Shown: piece by piece, positions 1-12,400 of the stretch
How the letters are laid out: each line of letters opens with the position of its first letter
Position numbering within the stretch: the first letter of the stretch is position 1
Assembly: GCA_949152475.1 (NCBI GenBank)
Contig: OX424556.1
Location: 59,354,451-59,418,450 of the forward strand
DNA: 64,000 bases
Direction of reading: 5' to 3'
DNA from: Terebella lapidaria
Lineage: Eukaryota > Annelida > Polychaeta > Terebellida > Terebellidae
Translations under genes and position numbers: made by a program
Notes under the pieces: model-generated
Told to the model about the DNA's origin: nothing
Database searches by the model: none
What the model saw: the letters and a program-made list of their open reading frames with translations, nothing else

Positions 1-941
1 AAAGTTGATTCGAACTGCATTGACACAGAACTACGGAGACGCAGATTACATTGGAGTGGAGGTGAATATGCTATGCACCAAGACACCAATAACGCGGTCT
101 TACGAAATGTTGTTGGAATGTATACTGCACAATATATTGATGAGTACGGTCCACGATACCACGAATATGATATCGCTATAACCGTACACGAGAACACCTT
201 TCCTGAGAACTCATTGTACAGTTCAACTCACTCAACCAGTGGGTATGTCATACTCAAAATGTAAACCTAAGTCGGTGACGCGTGACTCAAATCGGTGACA
301 CGACAATCATGTGGAATAATTTAGGAATAACTGAAAAATTACAAGATATTAGTGCATTTGCGTAGGATGTATGAAACATAGGGTAATTATCTTAACTCCC
401 GTGTACATATTATCGAAATACAATGTGTAGAATTTATTGAAAATGACCATGAACGTGATCACCGTGTCAAAATAGGGGTAAACATTGATGGAAGAAACCT
501 TATTCCTGGGGGATTTCAGCCCCTACAAATATTTGTGAAGTACATAAATTTGTAGTAGTATCTCGGACATCGTATCATCTACCTCAGTTATTATATATAT
601 GCGTTATGTTGCAGAAATTGCATTTTTCTTACCTTGTGTTTATCTTCCTTCCAAAAAATCTGAGCACAAGTCGGTGACAATAACATGACCTGACCCCTAG
701 ACAAAAGAACTAGGTCAGTCACCGCCTTAAGATATGTTGCAGGGTGTAAAGGTGAACGATGGTACTGCCCAGAAATATGTGATACACAAGAGTCGAGCAG
801 GACTTGGTCGAATGAATAATTATTTCTTGCCAGAGAGCAATAGTGCTAATTATGTACTCGATATAGCGCTCATCAAAGGTTTGCAATGATAGTTGTGACA
901 AATTGTACTTCTGAATTATAAAATTTCTCGACGTTCAAAGG
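1..941. other. Unassigned AT-rich sequence
   Basis: I recognise no gene here. A short open stretch at the left edge (about 2-100) has no recognisable relatives. The phrase gtcggtgac occurs near 271 and again near 671 without a clear repeat structure. The right edge runs into the Penelope-like RT tail at 942. Confidence 0.3.
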
Positions 942-1067
942 AAACAAGGATATGTTTTACCAAGACTTATCGCTGCGTTTAAGAAATTCTATGGACGTCA
1001 TCATGATCTGGTTGATAAATACAGCAAATCCATGTCTGCCATGCAACTAGATCTATTTTCATGTTAA
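942..1067 (+). pseudogene. C-terminal tail of a Penelope-like reverse transcriptase
   Basis: A 41-codon open stretch ending in TAA encodes a segment with the motif KKFYGRHHDLV. The same motif, as KKFYGRHYDLV, lies near the C-terminus of the three Naiad RT copies further right in this window (for example 41974-42573 on the minus strand). It is therefore the extreme C-terminal end of a related Penelope-like RT; the RT palm and nuclease are missing upstream, so this is a truncated remnant. It differs enough in residues (extra tail after the motif) to be a separate subfamily from the 42-60 kb copies. What is seen: motif and stop codon. What is inferred: 5' truncation or decay. Confidence 0.7.
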
Positions 1068-1112
1068 TTTTGGGGAATTCATGACGGGTGCCACTAGTGG
1101 GGCAGGAAATGC

Positions 1113-1308
1113 TCACTCTTTCCGGAACACCTGATTTCACCTCCTGATGGCCATTTACGGGGGTTCATGAGTTTCCCTGTCATTTTTGTTTTCTCTCACT
1201 TCGTATGCCTGATATGACTTTCTGTCCCCGGACTATGAGATTGGATAACGGACCCTGTTTTGTTTGCTCGGAATACTTGATACTGGGTATTGATTCCACG
1301 TCTATTGA
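1113..1308 (+). repeat. Penelope-like 3' UTR block, copy 1
   Basis: This block directly follows the RT tail at 942-1067. A ~196 bp stretch beginning tcactctttccggaacacc recurs at 5308-5503 with few changes. A related shorter core, including actctTCCGGAgcaCCTGAt, lies in the 3' region of each Naiad (around 41880-41925 on the minus strand). Position and conservation mark it as the 3' untranslated region of this Penelope-like family. Confidence 0.65.
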
Positions 1309-2654
1309 GTGGTAATTGTTGAGGACCTGAAAAGTGTAAATTGGCCGCTACAGACAAAATGGCTGTGCAAATAGATTAGGTCATGAGCGTATAGTCAGAC
1401 CTCGAATTCTACTTTCAATGAATTCAACTGATAGTTAACACATCGATTTCAGGGGGGGGGGGGGTTATACAATTATACAGTGGAGTAATCTAGTAGATAA
1501 ATAAGGCATGATGAGGTAGGGTACTAGTATTTTGGATGAGTAATGTTTAATGAACAAAAAAACCACATGTCTGTAAGCTGGCGCATGGGGTTACAACATA
1601 CCCGTTTAGTAGCGTTTAGTTTTTTTTTCGTAATTAACCATTTATTATTATGCAAACTACATGTATGAACTTCTGATGAAAGTTGCCCCCGCCCTTCAAA
1701 TTTGCTTCCGGTGCCCCTGGATATCCAGACACACTAGACCGGACAATATATTAGATGATGTCAAATGGACGATCAATTTTTCCCTGAAAAGTATCAACTA
1801 TGATTCACTGTTGATGTTCTCTGTGTTATTGGATTTATTCAAGGACCCTGCGTTCAGATGTCTGTAATAGGCGAGAGATATCAAATTATGCCTGTTTCAC
1901 AACATGTAGTGTGCCCCTGATGACACCAGTGTGTCTTTGGATCAACTAATTGGTCGGGCTTTGCAAAATGTTCGGGCTTTCTATTGCAAAATGTTGTATT
2001 TTGTGTTTGTTATTGGCATCATCAAAATCTACTGTATTTGTGGTAATAGATTGATACCTACATTGATAGTATTTCGAACGAAATGACTGCATCAGATGTG
2101 TGAACCTCACATGCAAGTAAATTGCATCAGTTGGACGACTCATTCAGCAGGACGTACACGGTATCCCTCTGATATTTCCCTTTCTAGTAGAATATGAAAA
2201 TATTGTGCATCAGTAATCGGTGGCAGAATTAGCCAGCATGCACACTTCCTAAGTTCACTTATGTAAAAATGTATAAAAAACCTCAAAATTGACTTATGGA
2301 AATGGTGTGTGACATCTAATCATCATCTATACTTACATCATCTATACTTACATCATCTATACTTACATCTAACTCAGTTGAGATATTTGCAAGATATACA
2401 AGATTGCAAATGTTGCACGCTGTTTGTTATCAAAAAATCATTATGGTAATCATGATATCTAGTCCTAATTAACTTAATTCGCAGTCGAAACTGTACATCC
2501 TAATTTCGGATGGATAAAAATGTGCCAAAACATATAGCCGTACTGTTTGTGATTCTTTTACAGGTACATGCAATGTAATTATTCCTGGTGGTGTTTCGAG
2601 GCATTGTGGGTAGGTATACAGATAGAAAAACTGAGAAGCACCATATCTCAACGA
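1309..2654. other. Unassigned region with a short tandem repeat
   Basis: No supported gene. It contains a G homopolymer around 1451-1464. At 2321-2370 a 15 bp unit (atcatctatacttac) is repeated three times. The rest is AT-rich without a recognisable element. Confidence 0.35.
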
Positions 2655-3240
2655 AAAATTTTAAAAAATTCTATTCGTGCATAAAACGTTTTATCTGTGA
2701 ATAAAACTATTCTATTCACGAATATAACATTCTATTGATGAATAAAACATTTTATTTGGTAATAAAACATTTTATCTGCAAGAAAAACTATTTTATTCGC
2801 GAATTAAATGTTTTGCTGTATTCCTTTCCTATGCAAAAGCTCGCGAATAGCACTTTTCATTCACAACCTGAACAGTTGTATTCAACCTGAATTGTTCTAT
2901 TCACGAATAAAATGTTTTATTCGCAAATAGAACTTTTCATTCACGAATAGGATTGTTTTATTCACGGATAAAACGTTCTAGTCGCGAAAAGAATTTTTTA
3001 TTTGCAAATTAAATGTTTATTCGCACATAAAACTTTTTATTCGCAAATAGAATATTATTCGTGAATGGAATGGTTTTATTCGTGGATAAAATGTTTTATT
3101 CATGAATAAAATGTTTTATTCACGAATAAAACTTTTTATTCGTAAATAAAATAGTTTTATTTGTGGATAATATGTTTTATTCATGGATAAAATGTTTTAT
3201 TCGCAAATATATTAGTTTTATCTGCGAATAAAATGTTTTG
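2655..3240. repeat. Palindromic AT-rich minisatellite
   Basis: Roughly 580 bp is built from variants of a ~20 bp motif of the form gaataaaaNNttttattc. The motif is itself an inverted repeat, so both strands read almost the same. Units differ in the central dinucleotide and in the joint (cgcg, cacg, tgcg, tgtg). No protein frame is plausible. The array could extrude multiple short hairpins. Confidence 0.75.
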
Positions 3241-4069
3241 CTGTATTTCATTCTGATATGCAAATGAGCAATTCACATGTCATATATCAGCCACCGTAGA
3301 TAATAGATATATTCCGTACAACATTTTCACAACTGTGATGTAGGCTGAGATTCGCTTGAGAATGTAGAATATCAGTTTACAGTGATATCCAGTCTTTGAA
3401 TTATCCTAACACTGCTAGCATGTTCCAGCTTGTCTGACCAATAGAATATCGATTTCATCAGCAACATTCCTGTTACTCGCGATAATGTTTCGGGCATCAC
3501 AATTCTCAAGGGATATTTGATAGCAGCTAGAAAATAGGAAATATTTCCAAACAAGATTTTTATGACCCCACCTAAAACCACCAAACATCGTGTTGAATAG
3601 GTTTTAAATGTACAACGTATTAGGATTATAATTCACAAATGTACAATCACTGTTTGATTAACTCCACCGTTTTCACGTGTTAGGCATTCTCAAAATGCGT
3701 GGTTTGATTGCATGATTTCGAAATCCATGTATAACATGACATGGATACACAAGTTTTATTGCAAAAGCTCTACATTCCATTGTTTTACATTCTATTTACA
3801 TATAGATTGGTGAGGAGATAAATATATAGGAGATGAGATGAGACACCCATCAAACTCCTCGTACATGTGTCTAGATTTAAGGAAATAATCAAAATTTTCC
3901 CATTTTGACGTTTCAGATATTCTTCATCGTAGCGCACATCCCCATGCGGTCTGCTGTCTTGCAGTTTCCTGGACGCGATGCTCCACTCGACGATGTCATT
4001 TCATATTATCGGTCACTCCAATAATATTCCAGTGATATTCTTGGATTTCTCCCGTTCGTTCCCAATGTT
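3241..4069. other. Unassigned region
   Basis: No convincing coding sequence until the transposase relic. The last part (from about 3900) may already belong to the degraded 5' region of that relic. Confidence 0.3.
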
Positions 4070-5101
4070 GTGATCAGCCGCATAACTCTCTTTCGGATAT
4101 TCAGACGTCTGGGTATAAGATGGACCAATGCTGAATCGCCCCATGCAGACATAGTCAGAACAGTACGGGAACTGTTGGCATCTGAGTATTCCAATCAGGA
4201 TACAGATCTATGTGGCAAATCCCTAACTAGATACATGGCCTCAGAGTTACCCAGCAAACCACGAGAATAGTGTTGAGTGTACTGGACCGCGAGGGTGTTC
4301 TGTTGAGATCTAGACGTCGCTTGAGGAGAAGAACGTACCGCAATAAAGGACCAAACTATGTTATACACATCGACGGCTATGATAAGCTTCGATATCCAAA
4401 TACATGGTGCAATCGATGGCTTTTCTCGCAGAATCCTCTGGCTAAAGGCGGGCTATTCAAACAACAACCCGAGAATCGTTGCAAATCACTTCGTGAAGCA
4501 TTTGGGAGAAATAAAAAGAGTTCCAAGATTGGTGCGTTGTGATGGTGGAAAAGAGAACGAACTGGTCCACGCCATTCAAGTGGGATTACGGCTACACAAC
4601 ACAGACAGTATGTCTTGTCACAGAAGCTTTTCCTACGGACGATCTACAACAAATCAACGAATAGAGATGTTGTGGAGTTTTCTTGTACAACCCTTCACTC
4701 AATTTTGGAGAAACTTATTCAAGGACATGACAGATCAGAATGAACTGGACAACGCCGAACCTATCCACACAGAGAGCATAAGATTCTGCAGATATGGAAT
4801 TCGTACAGAATCCGACAACAAAGGAGAATCCAATCTGAATACGGAATACCAGATGTCATGTTTTTCCAGCCCATTTTGTATGGAACGCGCGACTATTCGG
4901 AGCCTCTACCATGCGCCACCGGATGACATTTTACATGACATCCGTGACAGGTTCACTTCACCCACCGATACGATCCCTTGTTCAGAGATGTTTCGACGAC
5001 TTGTCAATATACTATTGGGTATCCAACCGGAAGACTTGGTAGCTATGAGGAGTCCCGATGGTGCCAGAATGCTACATTGTGCAATTATGGAAAGAAAATG
5101 A
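4070..5101 (+). pseudogene. Decayed rve/integrase-core DDE transposase
   Basis: Three overlapping frames give one integrase-type protein: an N-terminal helix-turn-helix-like part (4070-4270, with LFRIFRRLGIRW), a middle with HIDGYDKL (within 4270-4400), and a core (4358-5101). The core shows AIDGFSRRILWL, a second acidic motif in RLVRCDGGKEN, and a third in STTNQRIEMLWSFL. These fit the D, D and E residues of the retroviral-integrase-like fold used by integrases and DDE transposases. A frameshift near 4385 separates the first Asp from the rest, so it is inactive as it stands. I see no terminal repeats. It could instead be a domesticated 'integrase core domain' gene, but the frameshifts argue against that. 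Confidence 0.65.
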
Positions 5102-5307
5102 CTGTGTTCGATGATTTGCTTAACAAACACGAGAGCCATTTGACAGTGTGTGAATGTGGGTTGAAATATAATATGTTATAAAATAACTTGCATTTCAATT
5201 TTCACCAGATAACTACATTATTCATTAATACTGTATGATTCTTGTGATACAAAATATTGAAGCTGAAAATGTAGTTTCTTAATAGGTACATTAAATTAAA
5301 CAGGTGT

Positions 5308-5503
5308 TCACTCTTTCCGGAACACCTGATTTCACCTCCTAATGGCCATTTTTGGGGGTTCATGAGTTTCCCTGTCATTTTTGTTTTCTCTCACTTCGTA
5401 TGCCTGAGATGACTTTCTTTCCCCGGACTATGAGATTGGATAACGGACCTTGTTTTGTTTGCTCGGAATACTTAATACTGGGTATTGATTCCACGTCTAT
5501 TGA
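5308..5503 (+). repeat. Penelope-like 3' UTR block, copy 2
   Basis: Near-identical in length and sequence to 1113-1308, but without an RT tail in front of it, so it is a short 5'-truncated insertion or a duplicate of the first. The two copies diverge immediately after tccacgtctattga. Confidence 0.65.
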
Positions 5504-6082
5504 AAGCTATTATAATTACTCCCCATGTACCCTGCAAAAAATATTCAAATTTTCAAGTCATGTGTACATGACATTGATTTGCTGCGTACAGTTAACATTT
5601 GCCGCATACAGCAAAACGAATATGTTTATGTAGACCAATTTGTATGACCAATTGACATATTACCCCCCACGCCATCCTGAGATAAAGGCATGTGGTTTTC
5701 ATAAAGTTTGCAGCGTAAATGGGTGAATTCAGAGGGGGTAGGCATGCTTTGTACATATTTTTTCTTTTAATTTGCTTCGTACACATACGGTTATTCTGAT
5801 AGCTTTCAATATCGTACGCAGCGAATAGGTTGCCCTTAGTGATGTAGGACATGGCAATTGACGAACAGGTTCCAGCAGCTGAACTCATTTTGACACGTGT
5901 TGCCGTAAATATTCTGAAAATGGGTACTCGCTTGTTAAAAAAAGACATACCAACTGAATCCATGGATACTGGGGGACAAATAACCGAAAGTATTGGCCAT
6001 TTTAACCAATTATTGTCTTTCCCGGAGGGAGGGTTGGGCGAGACTATAACGGGATCACAATGTCCTGTGGCGGTGTTTTGTG
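5504..6082. other. Unassigned region before the 430 bp array
   Basis: An 85-codon open frame at 5851-6108 starts with ATG and runs into the first tandem unit. I recognise nothing in it, and it shares its end with repeat sequence, so I do not call it a gene. Confidence 0.3.
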
Positions 6083-6272
6083 GCAGTCATCAAGGTCAAG
6101 GTGGGTGACCTTGATACTGCTGCCACAGCTCATTTTCTTTCATTAATCATGTGTTCTAGTGTATCTTTCCAGATTAGTGCCTGGCAGCGAGAGGAGGAGC
6201 CCCTGAAGGACGTGATGGACGACGCTTGCTGCTGCTGATTCAGTTAAGTATTCTTTAATTATTTGTTAGTTT

Positions 6273-6407
6273 CAGCCTGTGAACCCGCAGTCAAGTTGTT
6301 TGATTCCAGCCACGTTCCACACAACAAGTGAGCAGGAGGGTGCACACTTCAGCACACCTGCTGTGTAGCACTTGGGTGGAATCAAACAACTTTGGGTTTA
6401 CAGGCTG
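6273..6407. repeat. Long hairpin inside each 430 bp unit (first copy)
   Basis: The arms start cagcctgtgaaccc and end gggtttacaggctg. Between them aagttgtttgattcca on the left pairs exactly with tggaatcaaacaactt on the right. A second inner pairing brings agcaggagggtgc against gcacacctgct, leaving a loop of about 8 nt. The same structure recurs in nearly all 24 units (last at about 16781-16915). In the 10741 unit the right arm is truncated around 11060-11095. Confidence 0.8.
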
Positions 6408-9400
6408 ATTGTAATTAAAATTCGAAACTGAAAGCCTGACAGTTTAATCCTATATGTGTTTTTGTATTTTTCAGGTGTGGCAGACGGTGGCCCCAGGGGC
6501 AGCCGGCAGTCATCAAGGTCAAGGCGGGAGATCTTGATGATGCTGCCACAGCTCATTTTCTTTTATTAATCATGTGTTCTAGTGTATCTTTCCAGATTAG
6601 TGCCTGGCAGCGAGAGGAGAAGCCCCTGAAGGACGTGATGGACGACGCTTGCTGCTGCTGATTCAGTTAAGTATTCTTTAATTATTTGTTAGTTTCAGCC
6701 TCTGAACCCGCAGTCAAGTTGTTTGATTCCAGCCAAGTTCCACACAACAAGTGAGCAGGAGGGTGCACACTTCAGCACACCTGCTGTGTAGCACTTGGGT
6801 GGAATCAAACAACTTTGGGTTTACAGGCTGATTGTAATTGAAATCCGAAATTGAAAGCCTGACAGTTTAATCCTATATGTGTTTTTGTATTTTTCAGGTG
6901 TGGCAGACGGTGGCCCCGGGGGCAGGCGGCAGGCGGCAGTCATCAAGGTCAAGGCGGGTGATCTTGATGATGCTGCAAGAGCTCTTTTTTTCATTAATCA
7001 TGTGTTCTAGTATCTTTCCAGATTAGTGCCTGGCAGCGAGAGGAGAATCCCCTGAAGGATGTGATGGACGACGCTTGCTGATGCTGATTCAGTTAAGTAT
7101 TCTTTAACTATTTGTTAGTTTCAGCCTGTGAACCCGCAGTCAAGTTGTTTGATTCCAGCCAAGTTCCACACAAGTGAGCAGGAGGGTGCACACTTCAGCA
7201 CACTTGCTGTGTAGCACTTGGGTGGAATCAAACAACTTTGGGTTTACAGGCTGACTGTAATTGAAATTCGAAATTGAAAGCATGACAGTTTAATCCTATA
7301 TGTGTTTTTGTATTTTCCATGTGCGGCAGATGGTGGCCCTTGGGGCAGGCGGCAGTCATCAAGGTCAAGGCGGGTGATCTTGATGATGCTGCCACAGCTC
7401 ATTTTCTTTCATTAATCATGTGTTCTAGTGTATTTTTCCAGATTAGTGCCTGGCAGCGAGATGAGAAGCCCCTTAAGGACGTGATGGACGACGCTTGCTG
7501 CTGCTGATTCAGTTAAGTATTCTTTAATTATTTGTTAGTTTCAGCCTGTGAACCCGCAGTCAAGTTGTTTGATTCCAGCCAAGTTCCACACAACAAGTGA
7601 GCAGGAGGGTGCACACTTCAGCACACCTGCTGTGTAGCACTTGGGTGGAATCAAACAACTTTGGGTTTACAGGCTGATTGTAATTGAAATTCGAAATTGA
7701 AAGCCTGACAGTTTAATCCTATATGTGTTTTTGTATTTTTCAGGTGCGGCAGACGGTGGCCCCAGGGGCAGGCGGCAGGCGGCAGTCATCAAGGTCAAGG
7801 CGGGTGATCTTGATGATGTTGCCACAGCTCATTTTCTTTCATTAATCATGTGTTCTAGTGTATCTTTCCGGATTAGTGCCTGGCGGCGAGAGGAGAAGCC
7901 CCTGAAGGACGTGATGGACGACGCTTGCTGCTGCTGATTCAGTTAAGTATTCTTTAATTATTTGTTAGTTTCAGCCTGTAAACCCGCAGTCAAGTTGTTT
8001 GATTCCAGCCAAGTTCCACACAACAAGTGAGCAAGAGAGTGCACACTTCAGCACACCTGCTGTGTAGTACTTGGGTGGAATCAAACAACTTTGGGTTTAC
8101 AGGCTGATTGTATTTGAAATTCGAAACTGAAAGCCTGACAGTTTAATCCTATATGTGTTTTTGTATTTTTCAGGTGCGGCAGACGGTGGCCCCAGGGGCA
8201 GGCGGCAGGCGGCAGTCATCAAGATCAAGGTGGGTGACCTTGATGATGCTGCCACAGCTCATTTTCTTTCATTAATCATGTGTTCTAGTGTACCTTTCCA
8301 GATTAGTGCCTGGCAGCGAGAGGAGAAGCCCCTGAAGGACGTGATGGACGACGCTTGCTGCTGCTGATTCAGTTAAGTATTCTTTAATTATTTGTTAGTT
8401 TCAGCCTGTGAACCCGCAGTCAAGTTGTTTGATTCCAGCCAAGTTCCACACAACAAGTGAGCAGGAGGGTGCACACTTCAGCACACCTGCTGTGTAGCAC
8501 TTGGGTGGAATCAAACAACTTTGGGTTTACAGGCTGATTGTAATTGAAATTCGAAATTGAAAGCCTGACAGTTTAATCCTATATGTGTTTTTGTATTTTT
8601 CAGGTGCGGCAGACGGTGGCCCCGGGGGCAGGCAGCAGTCATCAAGGTCAAGGCAGGTGATCTTGATGATGCTGCCACAGGTCATTTGCTTTCATTAATC
8701 ATGCGTTCTAGTGTATCTTTCCAGATTAGTGCCTGGCAGCGAGAGAAGCCCCTGAAGGATGTGATGGACGACGCTTGCTGCTCCTGATTCAGTTAAGTAT
8801 TCTTTAATTATTTGTTAGTTTCAGCCTGTGAACCCGCAGTCGAGTGGTTTGATTCCAGCCAAGTTCCACACAACAAGTGAGCAGGAGGGTGCACACTTCA
8901 GCACACCTGCTGTGGAGCACTTGGGTGGAATCAAACAACTTTGGGTTTACAGGCTGATTGTAATTGAAATTCGAAATTGAAAGCCTGACAGTTTAATCCT
9001 ATATGTGTTTTTGTATTTTTCAGGTGCGGCAGACGGTGGCCCCAGGGGCAGGCGGCAGGCGGCAGTCATCAAGATCAAGGCGGGTGATCTTGATGATGCT
9101 GCCACAGCTCATTTTCTTTCATTAATCATGTGTTCTAGTGTACCTTTCCAGATTAGTGCCTGGCAGCGAGAGGAGAAGCCCCTGAAGGACGTGATGGACG
9201 ACGCTTGCTGCTGCTGATTCAGTTAAGTATTCTTTAATTATTTGTTAGTTTCAGCCTGTGAACCCGCAGTCAAGTTGTTTGATTCCAGCCAAGTTCCACA
9301 CAACAAGTGAGCAGGAGGGTGCACACTTCAGCACACCTGCTGTGTAGCACTTGGGTGGAATCAAACAACTTTGGGTTTACAGGCTGATTGTAATTGAAAT

Positions 9401-12400
9401 TCGAAATTGAAAGCCTGACAGTTTAATCCTATATGTGTTTTTGTATTTTTCAGGTGCGGCAGACGGTGGCCCCGGGGGCAGGCAGCAGTCATCAAGGTCA
9501 AGGCGGGTGATCTTGATGATGCTGCCACAGCTCATTTGCTTTCATTAATCATGCGTTCTAGTGTATCTTTCCAGATTAGTGCCTGGCAGCGAGAGGAGAA
9601 GCCCCTGAAGGACGTGATGGACGACGCGTGCTGCTGCTGATTCAGTTAAGTATTCTTTAATTATTTGTTAGTTTCAGCCTGTGAACCCGTAGTCAAGTTG
9701 TTTGATTCCAGCCAAGTTCCACACAACAAGTGTGCAGGAGGGTGCACACTTCAGCACACCTGCTGTGTAGCACTTGGGTGGAATCAAACAACTTTGGGTT
9801 TACAGGCTGATTGTAATTGAAATTCGAAATTGAAAGCCTGATAGTTTAATCCTATATGTGTTTTTGTATTTTTCAGGTGCGGCAGACTTTAGCCCCGGGG
9901 GCAGGGGGCAGGCGGCAGGCGGCAGTCATCAAGGTCAAGGCGGGTGATCTTGATGATGTTGCCACAGCTCCTTTTTCTTTCATTAATCATGCGTTCTAGT
10001 GTATCTTTCCAGATTAGTGCCTGGCAGCGAGAGGAGAAGCCCATGAAGGACGTGAGGGACGAAGTTTGCTGCTGCTGATTCAGTTAAGTATTCTTTAATT
10101 ATTCGTTAGTTTCAGCCTGTGAACCCGCAGTCGAATGGTTTGATTCCAGCCAAGTTCCACACAACAAGTGAGCAGGAGGGTGCACACTTCAGCACACCTG
10201 CTGTGGAGCACTTGGGTGGAATCAAACAACTTTGGGTTTACTGGCTGATTGTAATTGAAATTCGTAATTGAAAGCCTGACAGTTTAATCCTATATGTGAT
10301 TTTGTATTTTCCAGGTGCGGCAATCGGTGGCCCCGGGGGCAGGCGGCAGGCGCCAGTCATCAAGGTAAGGCGGGTGATCTTGATGATGCTGCCACAGCTC
10401 ATTTTCTTTCATTAATCATGTGTTCTAGTGTATCTTTCCAGATTAGTGCCTGGCAGCGAGAGGAGAAGCTCCTTAAGGACGTGATGGACGACGCTTGCTG
10501 CTGCTGATTCAGTTAAGTATTCTTTAATTATTTGTTAGTTTCAGCCTGTGAACCCGCAGTCAAGTTGTTTGATTCCAGCCAAGTTCCACACAACAAGTGA
10601 GCAGGAGGGTGCACACTTCAACACACCTGCTGTGTAGCACTTGGGTGGAATCAAACAACTTTGGGTTTACAGGCTGATTGTAATTAAAATTCGATACTGA
10701 AACTCTGACAGTTTAATCCTATATGTGTTTTTGTATTTTTCAGGTGCGGCAGACGGTGGCCCCGGGGGCAGGCGGCAGTCATCAAGGTCAAGGCGGTGAT
10801 CTTGATGATGCTGCCACAGCTCATTTTCTTTCATTAATCATGTGTTCTAGTGTATCTTTCCAGATTAGTGCCTGGCAGCGAGAGGAGAAGCCCCTGAAGG
10901 ACTTGATGGACGAGGCTTGCTGCTGCTGATTCAGTTAAGTATTCTTTAATTATTTGTTAGTTTCAGCCTGTGAACCCGCAGTCAAATTGTTTGATTCCAG
11001 CCAAGTTCCACACAACAAGTGAGCAGGAGGGTGCACACTTCAGCACACCTGCTGTGTAGCACTTGGGTGGAATCAAACACTTGGGTGGAATCAACTCGAA
11101 ATTGAAAGCCTGACAGTTTAATCCTATGTGTGTTTTTCTATTTTTCAGGTGCGTCAGACGGTTTCCCCGGGGGCAGGCGGCAGGCGGCAGTCATCAAGGT
11201 CAAGGTGGGTGATCTTCATGATGCTGCCACAGCTCATTTTCTTTCATTAATCATGTGTTCTAGTGTATCTTTCCAGATTAGTGCCTGGCAGCGAGAGGAG
11301 AAGCCCCTTAAGGACGTGATGGACGACGCTTGCTGCTGCTGATTCAGTTAAGTATTCTTTAATTATTTGTTAGTTTCAGCCTGTGAACCCGCAGTCAAGT
11401 TGTTTGATTCCAGCCAAGTTCCACACAACAAGTGAGCAGGAGGGTGCACACTTCAGCACACCTGCTGTGTAGCACTTGGATGGAATCAAACAACTTTGGG
11501 TTTACAGGCTGATTGTAATGGAAATTCGAAATTGAAAGCCTGACAGTTTAATCCTATATGTGTTTTTGTATTTTTTCAGGTGCGACAGACGGTGGCGGCA
11601 GGCGGCAGTCATCAAATTCAAAACGGTGATCTTGATGCTGCTGCCACAGCTCATTTTCTTTCATTAATCATGTGTTCTAGTGTATCTTTCCAGATTAGTG
11701 CCTGGTAGTGAGAGCAGAATTCCCAAAAGGACGTGATGGACGACGCTTGCTGCTGCTGATTCAGTTAAGTATTCTTTAATTATTTGTTAGTTTCAGCCTG
11801 TGAAACCGCAGTCAAGTTGTTTGATTCCAGCCAAGTTCCACACAACAAGTGAGCAGGAGGGTGCACACTTCAGCACACCTGCTGTGTATAACTTGAGTGG
11901 AATCAAACGACCTTGGGTTTACAGGCTGATTGTAATTGAAATTTAAAATTGAAAGCCTGACAGTTTAATCCTATATGTGTTTTTGTATTTTTCAGATGTG
12001 GTGGATAGCGGTCCCGGCGGCTGGCGGCAGTCATCAAGGTCAAGGCGGATGACCTTGATACTGCTGCCACAGCTCATTTTCTTTAATTAATTATGTGTTC
12101 TATGGTATCTTTCCATCTATGGTATCTTTCCAGATTAGTGCAGTTTCCCTGGCAGCCAGAGGAGGAGCCCCTGAAGGATGTGATGGACGACGCTTGCTGC
12201 TGCTGATTCAGTTAAGTATTCTTTAATCATTTGTTAGTTTCAGCCTGTGAACCCGCAGTCAAGTTGTTTGATTCCAGCCAAGTTCCACACAACGAGTGAG
12301 CTGGAGGGTGCACACTTCAGCACACCTGCTGTGTAGCACTTGGCTGGAATCAAACAACTTTGGGTTTACAGGCTGATTGTAATTGAAATACGAAATTGAA

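Noticed and set aside
5851..6108. 85-residue unknown protein
   Set aside because: Its C-terminal part is inside the first tandem unit and nothing in it is recognisable.
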